Shown here one piece after another: positions 20,855 to 31,411 of a stretch of 64,000 bases of DNA. The position numbers and the translations under genes were made by a program. Position 1 is the first letter of the stretch, and every line of letters begins with the position of its first letter. The DNA is taken from the NCBI GenBank assembly GCA_039105265.1, contig JAPFFF010000016.1:496001-560000 (forward strand). Direction: 5' to 3'. Source of the DNA: Tritrichomonas musculus. Taxonomy: Eukaryota > Parabasalia > Tritrichomonadida > Tritrichomonadidae. A model generated the notes under the pieces. The model made no database searches, was not told the origin of the DNA, and saw only the letters and a list, made by a program, of their open reading frames with translations.

Positions 20855-21859
20855 ATGAGTGATAGTGATGACTTCAATTATGATCCAAATGATGACTCAT
20901 ATCCCAAGACCTCACCTCCCAAGAAGCATGGCTCATCCAGTTGCAACCTACCCCAGAATAAAACTGTACTGAGTCTAAATAAGGGAGAGATTGTTCAACT
21001 GCCTGGATTCAAGAGTTTATATAATTATTTATTGATCGAACTCAAGGATTTCGTTCGGGCGAGAGTTCATCAATATACCAAAAAGAAACGTGGTTACAAA
21101 GTTAAGGAATATGTCGAAAAATATCGAAGTAATCCACAACCATATATACCACCTCATCCCACTAAACGTAAGATGATAGCTCCACCCAAATCCAATATTA
21201 AGGCTATAGAATATACATCTAATGATTCATCCGCACCACCTGCAAATTATATGTCTAAGAAGCAACGTAAGGCTGCTATCATCGCGGCTGCACGTGCTCA
21301 AAGAAGACAACTCATCACTGATCAGGGATTGCAGGAAGCATATGAACGTATCAAAGATAAAGCTAGACGAGCTCGTAGGGCAGTTGAACGAAAGCAACGC
21401 AAGAAGGATAATAAAGCTAAGCGTGCTGCTATAAAACAAGCTAACTGGGAGAAGGAGCATAAGGAGAAGGAAATCAATAGGCTATTGAAGGAGGCTGAAT
21501 CATATGATCCATACAAGCCACCTGCAAATTATATGTCTAAGAAGCAACGTAAGGCTGCACTGATAGCAGCTGCTCAAAGTTCTAAAGCTGCAGCTAGAAA
21601 GCAACGTAGAAAGGAGAATAAAGCTAAGCGTGCTGCTATAAAACAAGCTAACTGGGAGAAGCATGTTGCTGAAAAGGAGGAAGCTATCGCTAGGGAAGCC
21701 TTGATTCGTGAATCGAATGCACGTTCAAAAATATTTAAAGATATAAAGAATAATGGTAAGCTTGCACAATCTGCTAAACAAATCGCAAGGACTAAGCGAA
21801 ACCTCGAATTGATACATGGTAAACCTGTTAGAATTATCAGTATTGAGGATAACAAATAA
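20855..21859 (+). CDS. Polinton Lys/Ala-rich protein with LPGF module and internal duplication (334 aa)
   Basis: Residues 43-90 contain the same module as the proteins at 15597 and 22668 (LNKGEIVQLPGFKSL, then the YLLIELKDFV region and RGYKVKEYVEKY). The C-terminal two thirds are extremely basic and contain a duplicated block of about 60-90 residues: PPANYMSKKQRKAA appears twice, each followed by KAKRAAIKQANWEK. This looks like a DNA-condensing or core protein; the role is inference. It is convergent with the minus-strand HNH-type gene, whose stop lies 20 bases away. Confidence 0.65.
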   Translation: MSDSDDFNYDPNDDSYPKTSPPKKHGSSSCNLPQNKTVLSLNKGEIVQLPGFKSLYNYLLIELKDFVRARVHQYTKKKRGYKVKEYVEKYRSNPQPYIPPHPTKRKMIAPPKSNIKAIEYTSNDSSAPPANYMSKKQRKAAIIAAARAQRRQLITDQGLQEAYERIKDKARRARRAVERKQRKKDNKAKRAAIKQANWEKEHKEKEINRLLKEAESYDPYKPPANYMSKKQRKAALIAAAQSSKAAARKQRRKENKAKRAAIKQANWEKHVAEKEEAIAREALIRESNARSKIFKDIKNNGKLAQSAKQIARTKRNLELIHGKPVRIISIEDNK

Positions 21860-21879
21860 TATGCTCCGCAAAAATAATA

Positions 21880-22605
21880 CTAATTCAAGTTATATATTTT
21901 CTTGAATCTATTTACATATACATTGACAGTTCTATTTTTAGTGTCCTTCATGCTAACAAATAGAACACCTGATTTATTCTCTTTGATATATAATTCTCTG
22001 TAACGTACTCCGTTGAAATAGTAAAACTTATTATCGAAATAATAATAGTTCTCAAATAAGTGGTCACCGTATTTATTCACGACAATTGCATCTTCATCTA
22101 TATCGTCAAAATACTCGTATACAATACCTCTCGTTGAACTCCTATTTTTATTATTATCTTGAGTCGAAACCCATCGTAAACATTTTACATGATAATATGT
22201 CCTATCCTGCTCTATATGGTCGACGATAGTTTTGTTTACAGGGTCATCGTTATATATGAATTGTAGTGCAACAAGTCTATGTTTTTGTTGACAGCTACCA
22301 TTGAGAGATACTTGGATGTATCCGCTAGTTTTATTTTTGAATTCAGTAACAATCCTACCAGTTGCTATCTTACGAATTGGATAAGGGTAGCAGTTCAATA
22401 TCTCATACTCGTTTTCATAATTCTTGAGGGGGAACCATTTAGCATCTTCATCCTTTTCAACGGTGGGACATACATCATCACCGCGTCCATCTGTATTGCA
22501 ACCAACATCGACAAGATCAGGGGTAGCCTTCAATCTAGCATTCTCCTCCTCAAGTAATTTGATGCGTTCCAATAATTGGTCAATATTGATATTATCGTGA
22601 GACAT
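21880..22605 (-). CDS. HNH-type (NUMOD4/HNH) endonuclease-like protein (241 aa)
   Basis: A leucine-rich coiled coil opens the protein (LLERIKLLEEENARL). The middle has the NUMOD4-like pattern NYENEYEILNCYPYPIRK followed by SGYIQVSLNG. An HNH-like core then follows, with KHRLVALQFI, VDHIEQDRTYYH and CLRWVSTQDNN (about residues 110-160). Such proteins are homing-type or repair nucleases often carried by large DNA viruses. The gene is divergent from the polymerase gene, with 62 bases between them that must hold both promoters. Confidence 0.75.
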   Translation of the reverse strand: MSHDNINIDQLLERIKLLEEENARLKATPDLVDVGCNTDGRGDDVCPTVEKDEDAKWFPLKNYENEYEILNCYPYPIRKIATGRIVTEFKNKTSGYIQVSLNGSCQQKHRLVALQFIYNDDPVNKTIVDHIEQDRTYYHVKCLRWVSTQDNNKNRSSTRGIVYEYFDDIDEDAIVVNKYGDHLFENYYYFDNKFYYFNGVRYRELYIKENKSGVLFVSMKDTKNRTVNVYVNRFKKIYNLN

Positions 22606-22667
22606 TTTGATAGCGCGATAAAAAAATGAGTTGATTTTGAAACCGGGCCATTTTTAATGATATATAA

Positions 22668-25600
22668 ATGAAAAATAAATTATTGAGTAAGCTCACCAAA
22701 AGAGATATCTTATCGTTACCCGGATTCGCTAATAAAACTGCATCGTTGAGAGAGTTGAAGGGTGAGTTATCGAATCGATTGATAAGTATGCATATTAATA
22801 GGAGAGGTGTTTGCGTTGATGATTATATTAGAGCATTTGATAAGGATGATAATAAATTATTCGCGACCATTCGTAAAAGCAAATCGAGTCATATCAATCG
22901 AGTTCAGCAACGTAATCAGTATAAAAATAGTATTCGCGACAACGCATTAGAGGAGAGGCTTATATTAAACATCCCCATCAACTTATATCAATCCAAGACT
23001 GATGAGAGAATTCAATATGAGAAACGAATCAAGGATGTTGTCAATAAACGCAATTTCCAAAAATATATGACCGAATATATGTTATACGTGAATAGGAGGA
23101 TATCATTTGATGTGTTGATAGGAGATGATGAAGACAAACGTTTAGCATTTTGTGAGGCGTTGAGAAAATGTTATAGTTTGAAAGGTGATGAGAGACCTGT
23201 TGTCAAAGCTCACTCACTCGATGGTACCTATAAATATTTCACCTTGAGTGATAAATGGATGATTGATAACACGATTGGTCATATCGCAGGCACCGTTGAT
23301 TTGATCGAAGATGCTAGTGATGTAAATCCCAACTACAACAGCACATTTATACCCGTTCGATACGAAGCATTATTTGTAACTAAAAGTAAGTTCAAAAAGA
23401 CCACCACATTTTCGATTCAAAAATTGGACCCTGATACGAATACAGTTTATAATGAAGAGATTGAGATTGATGAAGATTTTAGAAACATGTATGATGGCGG
23501 ATTTTTCCCATATATCAATTTGAGCAATATCGATTTGACAGATTACCATATATTTAGTTCCATAGACAAAAATAATTATAAGGACAACTGCTTCGTATAT
23601 GCATGTATTCAATCAGGTGTGTTTGAGATAGATGAAATAAATCATTTGAGGAATTATATTAGGACTAAGCGAGTTCCTTGTAATCGTATTATCAGTGTTG
23701 CCAAGGAATTCAAATGCCACTTCATTATACGACGTATCGATGAATCCAAAGATACTCGCCACCAATATAATGTTAGAATTGATACGCGAAAGAAACCATG
23801 GGCAAAGGATTACGTGAGAACTGTCGACCTACTCCTATATAAGAATCACTACATGATTAATAAAAATATCATGGCGACAACATATTATTTGGAACATAGA
23901 GATGAGCTCGATGAAAAATTTGCTCATATTCCAATTGATAGGAGAGTTCTAATCAAGGGTGTTAATAAAGATACCCCTCTATATAAAAATGAAGGTACCA
24001 CTCCAATGATTATACTACGTAAGATGTTTGATTTAAACTTATTTAGAGAGATTAAGAATTGTGAATTAAATATATTAGCAACGACCGAATTCAATAATAA
24101 TCTCAATGACTATGTCGATTTAAATTATGATGAGGAGCTATGTTGCAAACCTATCAAAACAGATACTAATTACGGTAAGCAATGGAGTAGGATTTATTAT
24201 AGCGATTACGAAACCAACTCAACGGTGTCTCCTCATGTTCCATATCTAAATTGTACAGCTTGGAGAGATGGTGCATATATTCACAGTATATCTTTCACAG
24301 GAGATAATATTAATGAACAGCTATTAGATTATTTACAGGACCAATCATTAACATACTTTCACAATCTAAAATATGATGCATGCTTCTTCATGAACACATA
24401 TGGTTGGCGGCCCAAGATACTTGAGCGAGCAGGTACTATATTACAAATCATCATGAACAAATATATCGATAACAAGATTGTGAAAACGTTAACGTTCCGC
24501 AACAGCTATTCTCTAATTAATAAGCCCTTGAGGAAATTCGCGAGCATGTTCAACTTAGATGTCCACAAGGAAATCATGGCTTATAAGTTATATACGGAAC
24601 ATAATATTAAACGTTGTATCGTGCCAGCGTTAGAATTCCAAATACAATATTATGATGAGAAAAAAGATGAGAAATCTTTGCATGAGATTGCACGAGATTT
24701 TAAACAGTTGATTGAAAATGCGAAGATAGCTGATGCGTATGACTCATTAAATATAGATATCATGAAATATGCGAAATTTTATTGCAAGAAGGATTGCATA
24801 GTTTTGATGAAGGGCTTGGAGAAATTTAATGAAGACCTCATGAAAATATTTCATGAAACCAAGATTAATATGTTAAACATTCATAACTATATATCTATCT
24901 CAGCTATTGGATACGATTTCGCTAAGAGATATGGATGCTTTAATGGATGCTATGAGTTGAGTGGTAAGCCCCAGAATTTTATCCTGAGATGTGTTAGCGG
25001 AGGTAGGACAATGACTGCGAATAATGATAAGCAATACATAGAGGGGCGCATCCAAGACTTCGATGCAGTGTCTTTATATCCATCTGCGATGAGAATTATG
25101 AATGGGGTACCCAAGGGCAAGCCTAAGATCATCCCCGCAAATGTTTCGAAGGAAGAGCTGTTGAGATATGACACGTTTTTTGCAGAAATCAATATTACAA
25201 AAATTAAATGTAAGAGTGATATTGATTACAAATTTGGGCATGTATTCCATCGGGATGATAATGGTAGCAAGATATTTGATAACAATCCAGTCACCCATTT
25301 CTATATCGACAAGATAGCATTCATGGATTTAATGGAGTTTTATGATTTCGATTATGAGTTCATTCGCGGATACTATTTCAATGAAGGTTTCAATACAACT
25401 ATAAATAAGTTCATCGATAAATTATTTAGACTTAGATTGAGATACCAACGAGCATGTAATCCGTTGGAGCAAACTATTAAGCTGCTCCTCAATAGTATAT
25501 ATGGTAAGTCTATTTTGAAAGCTATTCCAATCGAGACTAAATCCGTCCCCAAGGAGAAGATATATAACTATATCTGGAGGAATTATAATTATATAAGTGA

Positions 25601-26198
25601 GATTACAGAAACCGATAATATTAACAACGTTTATGTTAAGAAGATGAAGCCTATATATAATCACTTCAACCTACCACAATTTGGGGCATCAGTTCTCTCA
25701 TGGAGTAAGCATATTATGAATAGAGTTATGAATACGGCTGAGCAACACGGCATCAATATATATTATCAAGATACTGATAGCATGCATATTATGGAAGATG
25801 ATGTTGAACGCATCGCAAAAATATATAATTCAAAATATGGGAGACAATTGATTGGTAAGCAGATGTGTCAGTTTCATATTGATTTTGACAGATTTGATGG
25901 TGCTGTTGGCGAAGTCCATTCACGTAAACTGATAGCGCTTGGTAAGAAATCATATCTAGATATACTGGTCGATGAGAATGGCAACGAAGGATATCATATT
26001 AGAATGAAAGGTGTTCCTAAACAATGTATTCTCAATTATTGTAAGCATCATAATATTAGTGTTGAAGAATTATATGAGCTCATGTATAATGGTGAGGAGA
26101 TTACATTTAACCTACTCGATGGTGCCAATTGTTTTCGCAAAAATAAATTGTATCAGCAAATCAATCTCCCTCAATTTAATAGGACGATGAAGTTTTAA
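22668..26198 (+). CDS. Polinton protein-primed family B DNA polymerase (1176 aa)
   Basis: Residues 1-60 carry the LPGF module also found in two other proteins of this element. Residues about 300-400 (DNCFVYACIQSGVF onward) match the cysteine-containing domain that precedes the exonuclease in Polinton polymerases. The 3'-5' exonuclease follows, with YSDYETN near residue 510 and FHNLKYDACF near 565. The polymerase motifs are FDAVSLYPSAM near residue 797 (motif A), KLLLNSIYGKS near 940 (motif B) and YQDTDSMH near 1030 (motif C). This enzyme copies the element's linear DNA. The start is the ATG right after a T-rich tract and gives the conserved module. Confidence 0.95.
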   Translation: MKNKLLSKLTKRDILSLPGFANKTASLRELKGELSNRLISMHINRRGVCVDDYIRAFDKDDNKLFATIRKSKSSHINRVQQRNQYKNSIRDNALEERLILNIPINLYQSKTDERIQYEKRIKDVVNKRNFQKYMTEYMLYVNRRISFDVLIGDDEDKRLAFCEALRKCYSLKGDERPVVKAHSLDGTYKYFTLSDKWMIDNTIGHIAGTVDLIEDASDVNPNYNSTFIPVRYEALFVTKSKFKKTTTFSIQKLDPDTNTVYNEEIEIDEDFRNMYDGGFFPYINLSNIDLTDYHIFSSIDKNNYKDNCFVYACIQSGVFEIDEINHLRNYIRTKRVPCNRIISVAKEFKCHFIIRRIDESKDTRHQYNVRIDTRKKPWAKDYVRTVDLLLYKNHYMINKNIMATTYYLEHRDELDEKFAHIPIDRRVLIKGVNKDTPLYKNEGTTPMIILRKMFDLNLFREIKNCELNILATTEFNNNLNDYVDLNYDEELCCKPIKTDTNYGKQWSRIYYSDYETNSTVSPHVPYLNCTAWRDGAYIHSISFTGDNINEQLLDYLQDQSLTYFHNLKYDACFFMNTYGWRPKILERAGTILQIIMNKYIDNKIVKTLTFRNSYSLINKPLRKFASMFNLDVHKEIMAYKLYTEHNIKRCIVPALEFQIQYYDEKKDEKSLHEIARDFKQLIENAKIADAYDSLNIDIMKYAKFYCKKDCIVLMKGLEKFNEDLMKIFHETKINMLNIHNYISISAIGYDFAKRYGCFNGCYELSGKPQNFILRCVSGGRTMTANNDKQYIEGRIQDFDAVSLYPSAMRIMNGVPKGKPKIIPANVSKEELLRYDTFFAEINITKIKCKSDIDYKFGHVFHRDDNGSKIFDNNPVTHFYIDKIAFMDLMEFYDFDYEFIRGYYFNEGFNTTINKFIDKLFRLRLRYQRACNPLEQTIKLLLNSIYGKSILKAIPIETKSVPKEKIYNYIWRNYNYISEITETDNINNVYVKKMKPIYNHFNLPQFGASVLSWSKHIMNRVMNTAEQHGINIYYQDTDSMHIMEDDVERIAKIYNSKYGRQLIGKQMCQFHIDFDRFDGAVGEVHSRKLIALGKKSYLDILVDENGNEGYHIRMKGVPKQCILNYCKHHNISVEELYELMYNGEEITFNLLDGANCFRKNKLYQQINLPQFNRTMKF

Positions 26199-26235
26199 TA
26201 TTTTTGATTGGCTAACTTGTTGAGTACCTACCTCC

Positions 26236-29200
26236 TTATAATGAATGTATTCCATTCTTGGTATTATCTTCAGCTAAGATACCATTTGATGAAAAGAATG
26301 ACCCACCAATCAATATGAAATTAGCTGTTGGATTGACCATTAAATTGCTACTATTTAATGGAAATTCAATATTGTTTAACCAGATCTTATTTGGTTCGTA
26401 TTGGTATTCATACGTAGGTGTATTTTTAACATTGAATGATATATTAATTTTAATTTCTTTTTCACTGGCAACATTATTTTTGTTTTCATGATATGTCAAA
26501 TAGAGGGTTGCCTCATATGCATCAAATGGTTGTTCGAATTGGTAACGAATGCTAGTACTATTTGGTACGCTGAATGTATACTTAATTCGCGTTAATCTAT
26601 TCGCTAATGCAGCTAATCTTGATTCAAAAGATTCTATGGTTGCTTTCAAATTTGTGTTCTCAGTTACCAAATTTTCTATCCTTGTCTTCAGTTCATCATA
26701 ATCACTTTTTAATGCATAATTTGACAAATCAACTGGTTCTGGGATATCTGTTTTCAAAGCAAAAGTGTTCGACACATATCTTGCTGAATAAGCGTTTTTG
26801 TCTGTTGGTTCGATATTTTTGGTTATTGAACATGATAAAATTTCCGGTGTTTCACCACTTCCTGGATTGATTAATTCATGGGAGCTATACAGTATCCAAA
26901 GACCAGAATTACTTCCTTCGATGCGCATTATCTGAGAGGGTTGTTCGTCATCATCGTCATTGTACGAATAATCTATGTGAACATAATGAGCCGTATAGAA
27001 ATTGTTTGATGAGACAATATCCAACCCATATTGCTCAATCAGTTCATGATATGTGTCGTAATCCAAATCAGGAATTGTATTATTGACGATTTTGAATTGA
27101 ATAGTTGTTTGCCCCTCAATAATTTCTGGAATAATGCTTTTCATAGCATAATTGGTTAAATCAACAGGTTCAGGTATATCTTTCTTTAATGCATACTCCT
27201 TCAAGACATCATTGACCTCATCAACCGTGGGGTACTCGTTTATGATTGTAGCTAGTGAAGCATCATTAGATTTGGTCTGTTCATGGATAGCATCAATTTT
27301 ATTATGAAGAGCATTTATGTCACAGGTATAGGCTAAATCATTTGGTGTAAATGACATCCTCCTAACACAAGTATTCTCCTTGATAGTAATAGTATTGACT
27401 TTAACATTTTGGGGATTAGGTATGATTATAGTCTTATCATTGAGAGTGCATGTTGGGAAGTAATCGCAACCTTCATATTGACTAACACTACCATTCTCTA
27501 TAGTAATTGTAACAATATATTCCTCATAGTCTATATCATTGAATTCGCTAATAAACATTAACATCAGCCTAACTTTGATAGTTCCATTTGTAATCACATC
27601 TTCAGCTTCAAGATGAACATCCTTATTGACTAGCTTACCAACAATATCAATAGTGTCATCTCTAACTAAATTATTTTTGGAAATATAGATATCATCAAGT
27701 AGGGTTGTATTAAATTCAACCTCATTTATTTTTTCAGCTAATAGTCTAAATGCTGGTTTCAATGACTCCCTGAAGTGGTTGCATAAATCGATAGCATCTC
27801 TATAGGTTGTAATGGTTGTTGAGGGGTTGTTAACATCATCAGTATATTCGACAGCAACTTTATCTGCATCGCACCAATTTATGATTGGAGTTAAATCAGT
27901 TGTAGTTGACCTTGCTATTTTTAATGGAGGTAGGTTGCTTCCATCACCTAGATGATATAAAGCTTGCTCACCTTGGGATATACCTTCAATGGTTGAATCT
28001 ATACCAGCTTTAGTGATTGTGAACCCTGTTCGAAATAACGTCAATCCAACATTGGCTATGCTACCAGCCGTGCCGATGACTCCAAATGCCAGGGCTACAT
28101 TTGATACGATTCGAACCTGGTCGATATCATCTTGCAAGTGTTGAGTAATTCTTTTAGTCTCACCCATTTCTGCATTTAATGTATCCACTCTACTGGTCAA
28201 ATCTTTAACATCATAACTAACTACATCAAAGTTGTTAGTGAGTACATTCAAATCACTCCTCATGGTAGTAATATTATCAGCCGTAATGACCTTAGATGAT
28301 GTTATATTGTAATCAGTATATAAGGTTGTCGCGGCATCTGGTCTCGGGAGTACTTCATAATATTGTTGGTCGATTATATATTTGAATGCGTTAGTTGACG
28401 GGTCCCAATTCACTTCATCAATGGGGTCAGTGAAATCTTTCTTCAAATATAGTTCAATATTTTTGGTATCTGTATTAATTTTAGTAGTAGAATATTCATA
28501 GCTAATCTTCTCAATCGTATCTAGGATTGGGATGACATCAACATATACCTTGCCATTCTTTTGAGCATGGAACCCATCTGGTTTGAATGATAACCTAGTG
28601 CCAGTAATCGAATCCCCCAAATATATATCCAAATATATCTTATCAATCAGGTCGGTTCGAATTCCCTCGATGTTATCCATTGATAAATATAAAATGATGG
28701 TACCATAATACCCTGGATGTAACGAGTTCGATAGACCATCTGTTAAATGGTTCTCGTAAGCATATGTCATATTCCATTCACTACCATCTCTAATAGTACC
28801 ATCATTCATTTGAATTTTGAATACATGTTTATAGTTTTTCAATAGCGAATGCATCAAACCATTCCCTTCATTTGTAATTATCGACTCGTGCAAATCTGTT
28901 TGCTTAATAGTTATCCAGCAACCGTAGCAATCGTTAGTTTTCTTACTGGGTCGAAGATTCCATTTGGTGATAACTTTAGAATTGAGTCTACCTTGGATAT
29001 TATTACCTGTCCAATAGCCTTTATTGGAATGGGTCTCATCAGCACACCATTTCAATGACCAATGGTTACCAAAACAATGTTCTGTAAACTTGAATTCGAG
29101 TTGGTCTGGTATAGTATAATCATCAGGCACCTCAAATATAATTTTGTAGTAATCCTCATCCTGTATAATGTAATCCTGAATAATGGATGGCTTATAGAAG

Positions 29201-31395
29201 TAGTGGACATCACTTTTATGAAGCTTCAACGCATTATCAGCAATTATGGTTTTACATTTAATAGGCTTATCCGTTTTCAATAGAGTTGGTGTGTATTCAT
29301 TCATAATTGATAACTCTCCATTGAGGAATAGCTTATATGGATGAAATGGTAACTTTTTATCAAATGCTATATAAAACTTACCATCGAGGTCATTTTGGTC
29401 AGCAGGTCCAATGGATCTTGTTGCGATTAAAGAACTATCATTGATAATACAGAAATTTTGATACGAATCAAATTTGATTACTGGACACAGTATCTTATTA
29501 TTTTTGGATACAATATAGAACTCTTTAATATATCTGCCTTTGCTATCATATATAACATTCTTTCGTAACACAATTTTGAAAATTGGTCTATTGTAGCTGA
29601 GGAAGGCTTGTTTTTGTTCATCAGGAACATTAATAACTAATAGGTTACATTCGATATTATTAATGGTATTTGTTAATGAAGATACATCCTTGTTTGTAAT
29701 TATGAATTCATCGATACCTGCCTCACTGGCAAAATTTGAATCGCCTGCGGGTATCTCATCCAATCTATCCATGACATAATTATGAGCCTCACATAAATTA
29801 TTCACCAAATCAATCGTATCAACAAATACTGATGCTACATCCAATAATGGGTTATCATCCGTTAGTATATCAATCTCATCACTAAGGGGTGTTGGTTTAG
29901 CTTTCTTCTTGAGGCGAGCTGCTATAGCTGCATGCTCTCTCTTCATCTCTTCAAATTTCAATTTATGCTCCATGGGACTAAGCTTCTTATAGGTCTTCTC
30001 CTCATTGAATATTATTTTGATTCCATATATAATCAGTAATAATGTCAATTGAAACGTGCCTGCACATATTAGAAAATTATCAGGTTCTTGGAGCCATTTA
30101 ATGAAACTACCAAAGTTATCAAATACTTTATGTACTGTAGATGAATCAATTGTTGGTAGTGCATCAACAACCCTATCCTTAAATGTGATTAGGTAGCGAA
30201 CCAGTTTACCAGATGTATCTACTGTATAATGCCAGATGTATCCTGAATTAAAATATAATGATTCCATCAATGATGTGGCTGTATTGTATGTTACCTTACT
30301 CATAGATGATACCCCTGAGAGTGTGTATGATAATAGCTTACCAGTTATAGAGAATGTACTTTTCAATAGAAGTAGCATAAAACTTGATGTCTTGACCACT
30401 ACATTGATAACTTTATCCATGTTATCGTGACTGATAGGTGACTTGTTTTCAATCAGTGTATCCACATCTTCGATATCATACTCCTTATTATCATCTGGGT
30501 TCACGATGACATCATATTTGGTTGGCTCGACTGGGAGGTCATCACCTGATGGAGCTTTTTGACACTTCACTTTGCGTATCTCATATCTATCATTTATTTT
30601 TAGGACAACGAGGTACTCCATATTCTCAAGTGTATTCAAGAGATTTGTTATATCACTATTGGAAGCAGTTGATATATCATTTTGAAGACCATTCAATATT
30701 TGTAATAGGTTTGCATTATTGGTATTGAGACTGGTGAATAGATTGGCATATGTTTTGATATTATTTGTTGCATTGAGATTATTTGATAATGAGGAGCCAA
30801 ATAAATTCAGTTGACCATTAGGATATATATCTGTATTCTCAAATCCGGATTTCTTCACAAACCCATTCATGTTAGATAATAATGATTGAATCGAAGTATT
30901 GGATGAGTTGTATGTTTTGATGACATCATTTATACTTGACGGATTGTGTGGTTGAATTATGTTGTTGTTATCGATATAATTCATTTGACTCAATGATATA
31001 TCTGTGTTCGCCAAATCACTCAAATCGACCCCATCTATATTTAGGTCATGTATATATTTGGTTAGATTATTAAAATTGGTTCTCAATAATTCCATCAGTT
31101 TATTATAAGTGGTACAATATTGTGTATTTGTAGCACCATCAGCGAAGACAGGTAAGCTTTGCCCACCAGTAATAGTTAAATCTTTAAATGAATCAATTTT
31201 AAAGTCCTTTCCTAATGCCATTTGGTCAACTTCAGCTTTGCTATATATATTATTGAATGCGACTGGTTCACCATCCTCTCGTGTGAAACTGAATTGTTCG
31301 TTACCTTCATCATCTTCAGCTACTTCTATCGACAAACCTTTATCCTTTAACTTGGTTGCTTCATTACAACGAAAAGCATATGGTACAATAGACAT
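26236..31395 (-). CDS. very large fibre-like Polinton protein (1719 aa)
   Basis: One open frame encodes 1719 residues. A probable membrane segment sits near residues 440-460 (QLTLLLIIYGIKIIF). The middle third is beta-rich, and a region near residues 1085-1180 has coiled-coil character followed by a hydrophobic glycine-rich stretch. Near residues 1400 and 1548 the tail-fibre-like motif DIPEPVDLTNYA/DIPEPVDLSNYA is repeated. A trimeric-coil-like helix and a small beta domain end the protein. This looks like an attachment fibre or spike; the family is not identified. It is divergent from the 31412 gene and convergent with the polymerase gene. Confidence 0.7.
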   Translation of the reverse strand: MSIVPYAFRCNEATKLKDKGLSIEVAEDDEGNEQFSFTREDGEPVAFNNIYSKAEVDQMALGKDFKIDSFKDLTITGGQSLPVFADGATNTQYCTTYNKLMELLRTNFNNLTKYIHDLNIDGVDLSDLANTDISLSQMNYIDNNNIIQPHNPSSINDVIKTYNSSNTSIQSLLSNMNGFVKKSGFENTDIYPNGQLNLFGSSLSNNLNATNNIKTYANLFTSLNTNNANLLQILNGLQNDISTASNSDITNLLNTLENMEYLVVLKINDRYEIRKVKCQKAPSGDDLPVEPTKYDVIVNPDDNKEYDIEDVDTLIENKSPISHDNMDKVINVVVKTSSFMLLLLKSTFSITGKLLSYTLSGVSSMSKVTYNTATSLMESLYFNSGYIWHYTVDTSGKLVRYLITFKDRVVDALPTIDSSTVHKVFDNFGSFIKWLQEPDNFLICAGTFQLTLLLIIYGIKIIFNEEKTYKKLSPMEHKLKFEEMKREHAAIAARLKKKAKPTPLSDEIDILTDDNPLLDVASVFVDTIDLVNNLCEAHNYVMDRLDEIPAGDSNFASEAGIDEFIITNKDVSSLTNTINNIECNLLVINVPDEQKQAFLSYNRPIFKIVLRKNVIYDSKGRYIKEFYIVSKNNKILCPVIKFDSYQNFCIINDSSLIATRSIGPADQNDLDGKFYIAFDKKLPFHPYKLFLNGELSIMNEYTPTLLKTDKPIKCKTIIADNALKLHKSDVHYFYKPSIIQDYIIQDEDYYKIIFEVPDDYTIPDQLEFKFTEHCFGNHWSLKWCADETHSNKGYWTGNNIQGRLNSKVITKWNLRPSKKTNDCYGCWITIKQTDLHESIITNEGNGLMHSLLKNYKHVFKIQMNDGTIRDGSEWNMTYAYENHLTDGLSNSLHPGYYGTIILYLSMDNIEGIRTDLIDKIYLDIYLGDSITGTRLSFKPDGFHAQKNGKVYVDVIPILDTIEKISYEYSTTKINTDTKNIELYLKKDFTDPIDEVNWDPSTNAFKYIIDQQYYEVLPRPDAATTLYTDYNITSSKVITADNITTMRSDLNVLTNNFDVVSYDVKDLTSRVDTLNAEMGETKRITQHLQDDIDQVRIVSNVALAFGVIGTAGSIANVGLTLFRTGFTITKAGIDSTIEGISQGEQALYHLGDGSNLPPLKIARSTTTDLTPIINWCDADKVAVEYTDDVNNPSTTITTYRDAIDLCNHFRESLKPAFRLLAEKINEVEFNTTLLDDIYISKNNLVRDDTIDIVGKLVNKDVHLEAEDVITNGTIKVRLMLMFISEFNDIDYEEYIVTITIENGSVSQYEGCDYFPTCTLNDKTIIIPNPQNVKVNTITIKENTCVRRMSFTPNDLAYTCDINALHNKIDAIHEQTKSNDASLATIINEYPTVDEVNDVLKEYALKKDIPEPVDLTNYAMKSIIPEIIEGQTTIQFKIVNNTIPDLDYDTYHELIEQYGLDIVSSNNFYTAHYVHIDYSYNDDDDEQPSQIMRIEGSNSGLWILYSSHELINPGSGETPEILSCSITKNIEPTDKNAYSARYVSNTFALKTDIPEPVDLSNYALKSDYDELKTRIENLVTENTNLKATIESFESRLAALANRLTRIKYTFSVPNSTSIRYQFEQPFDAYEATLYLTYHENKNNVASEKEIKINISFNVKNTPTYEYQYEPNKIWLNNIEFPLNSSNLMVNPTANFILIGGSFFSSNGILAEDNTKNGIHSL

Positions 31396-31411
31396 TTTAA
31401 CAGATAGTAAA

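Noticed and set aside
31109-31411. Longer N-terminus for the 31412 gene
   Set aside because: The extension overlaps the start of the divergent 26236-31395 gene and lacks an ATG at its beginning; ATG 31412 gives normal spacing.
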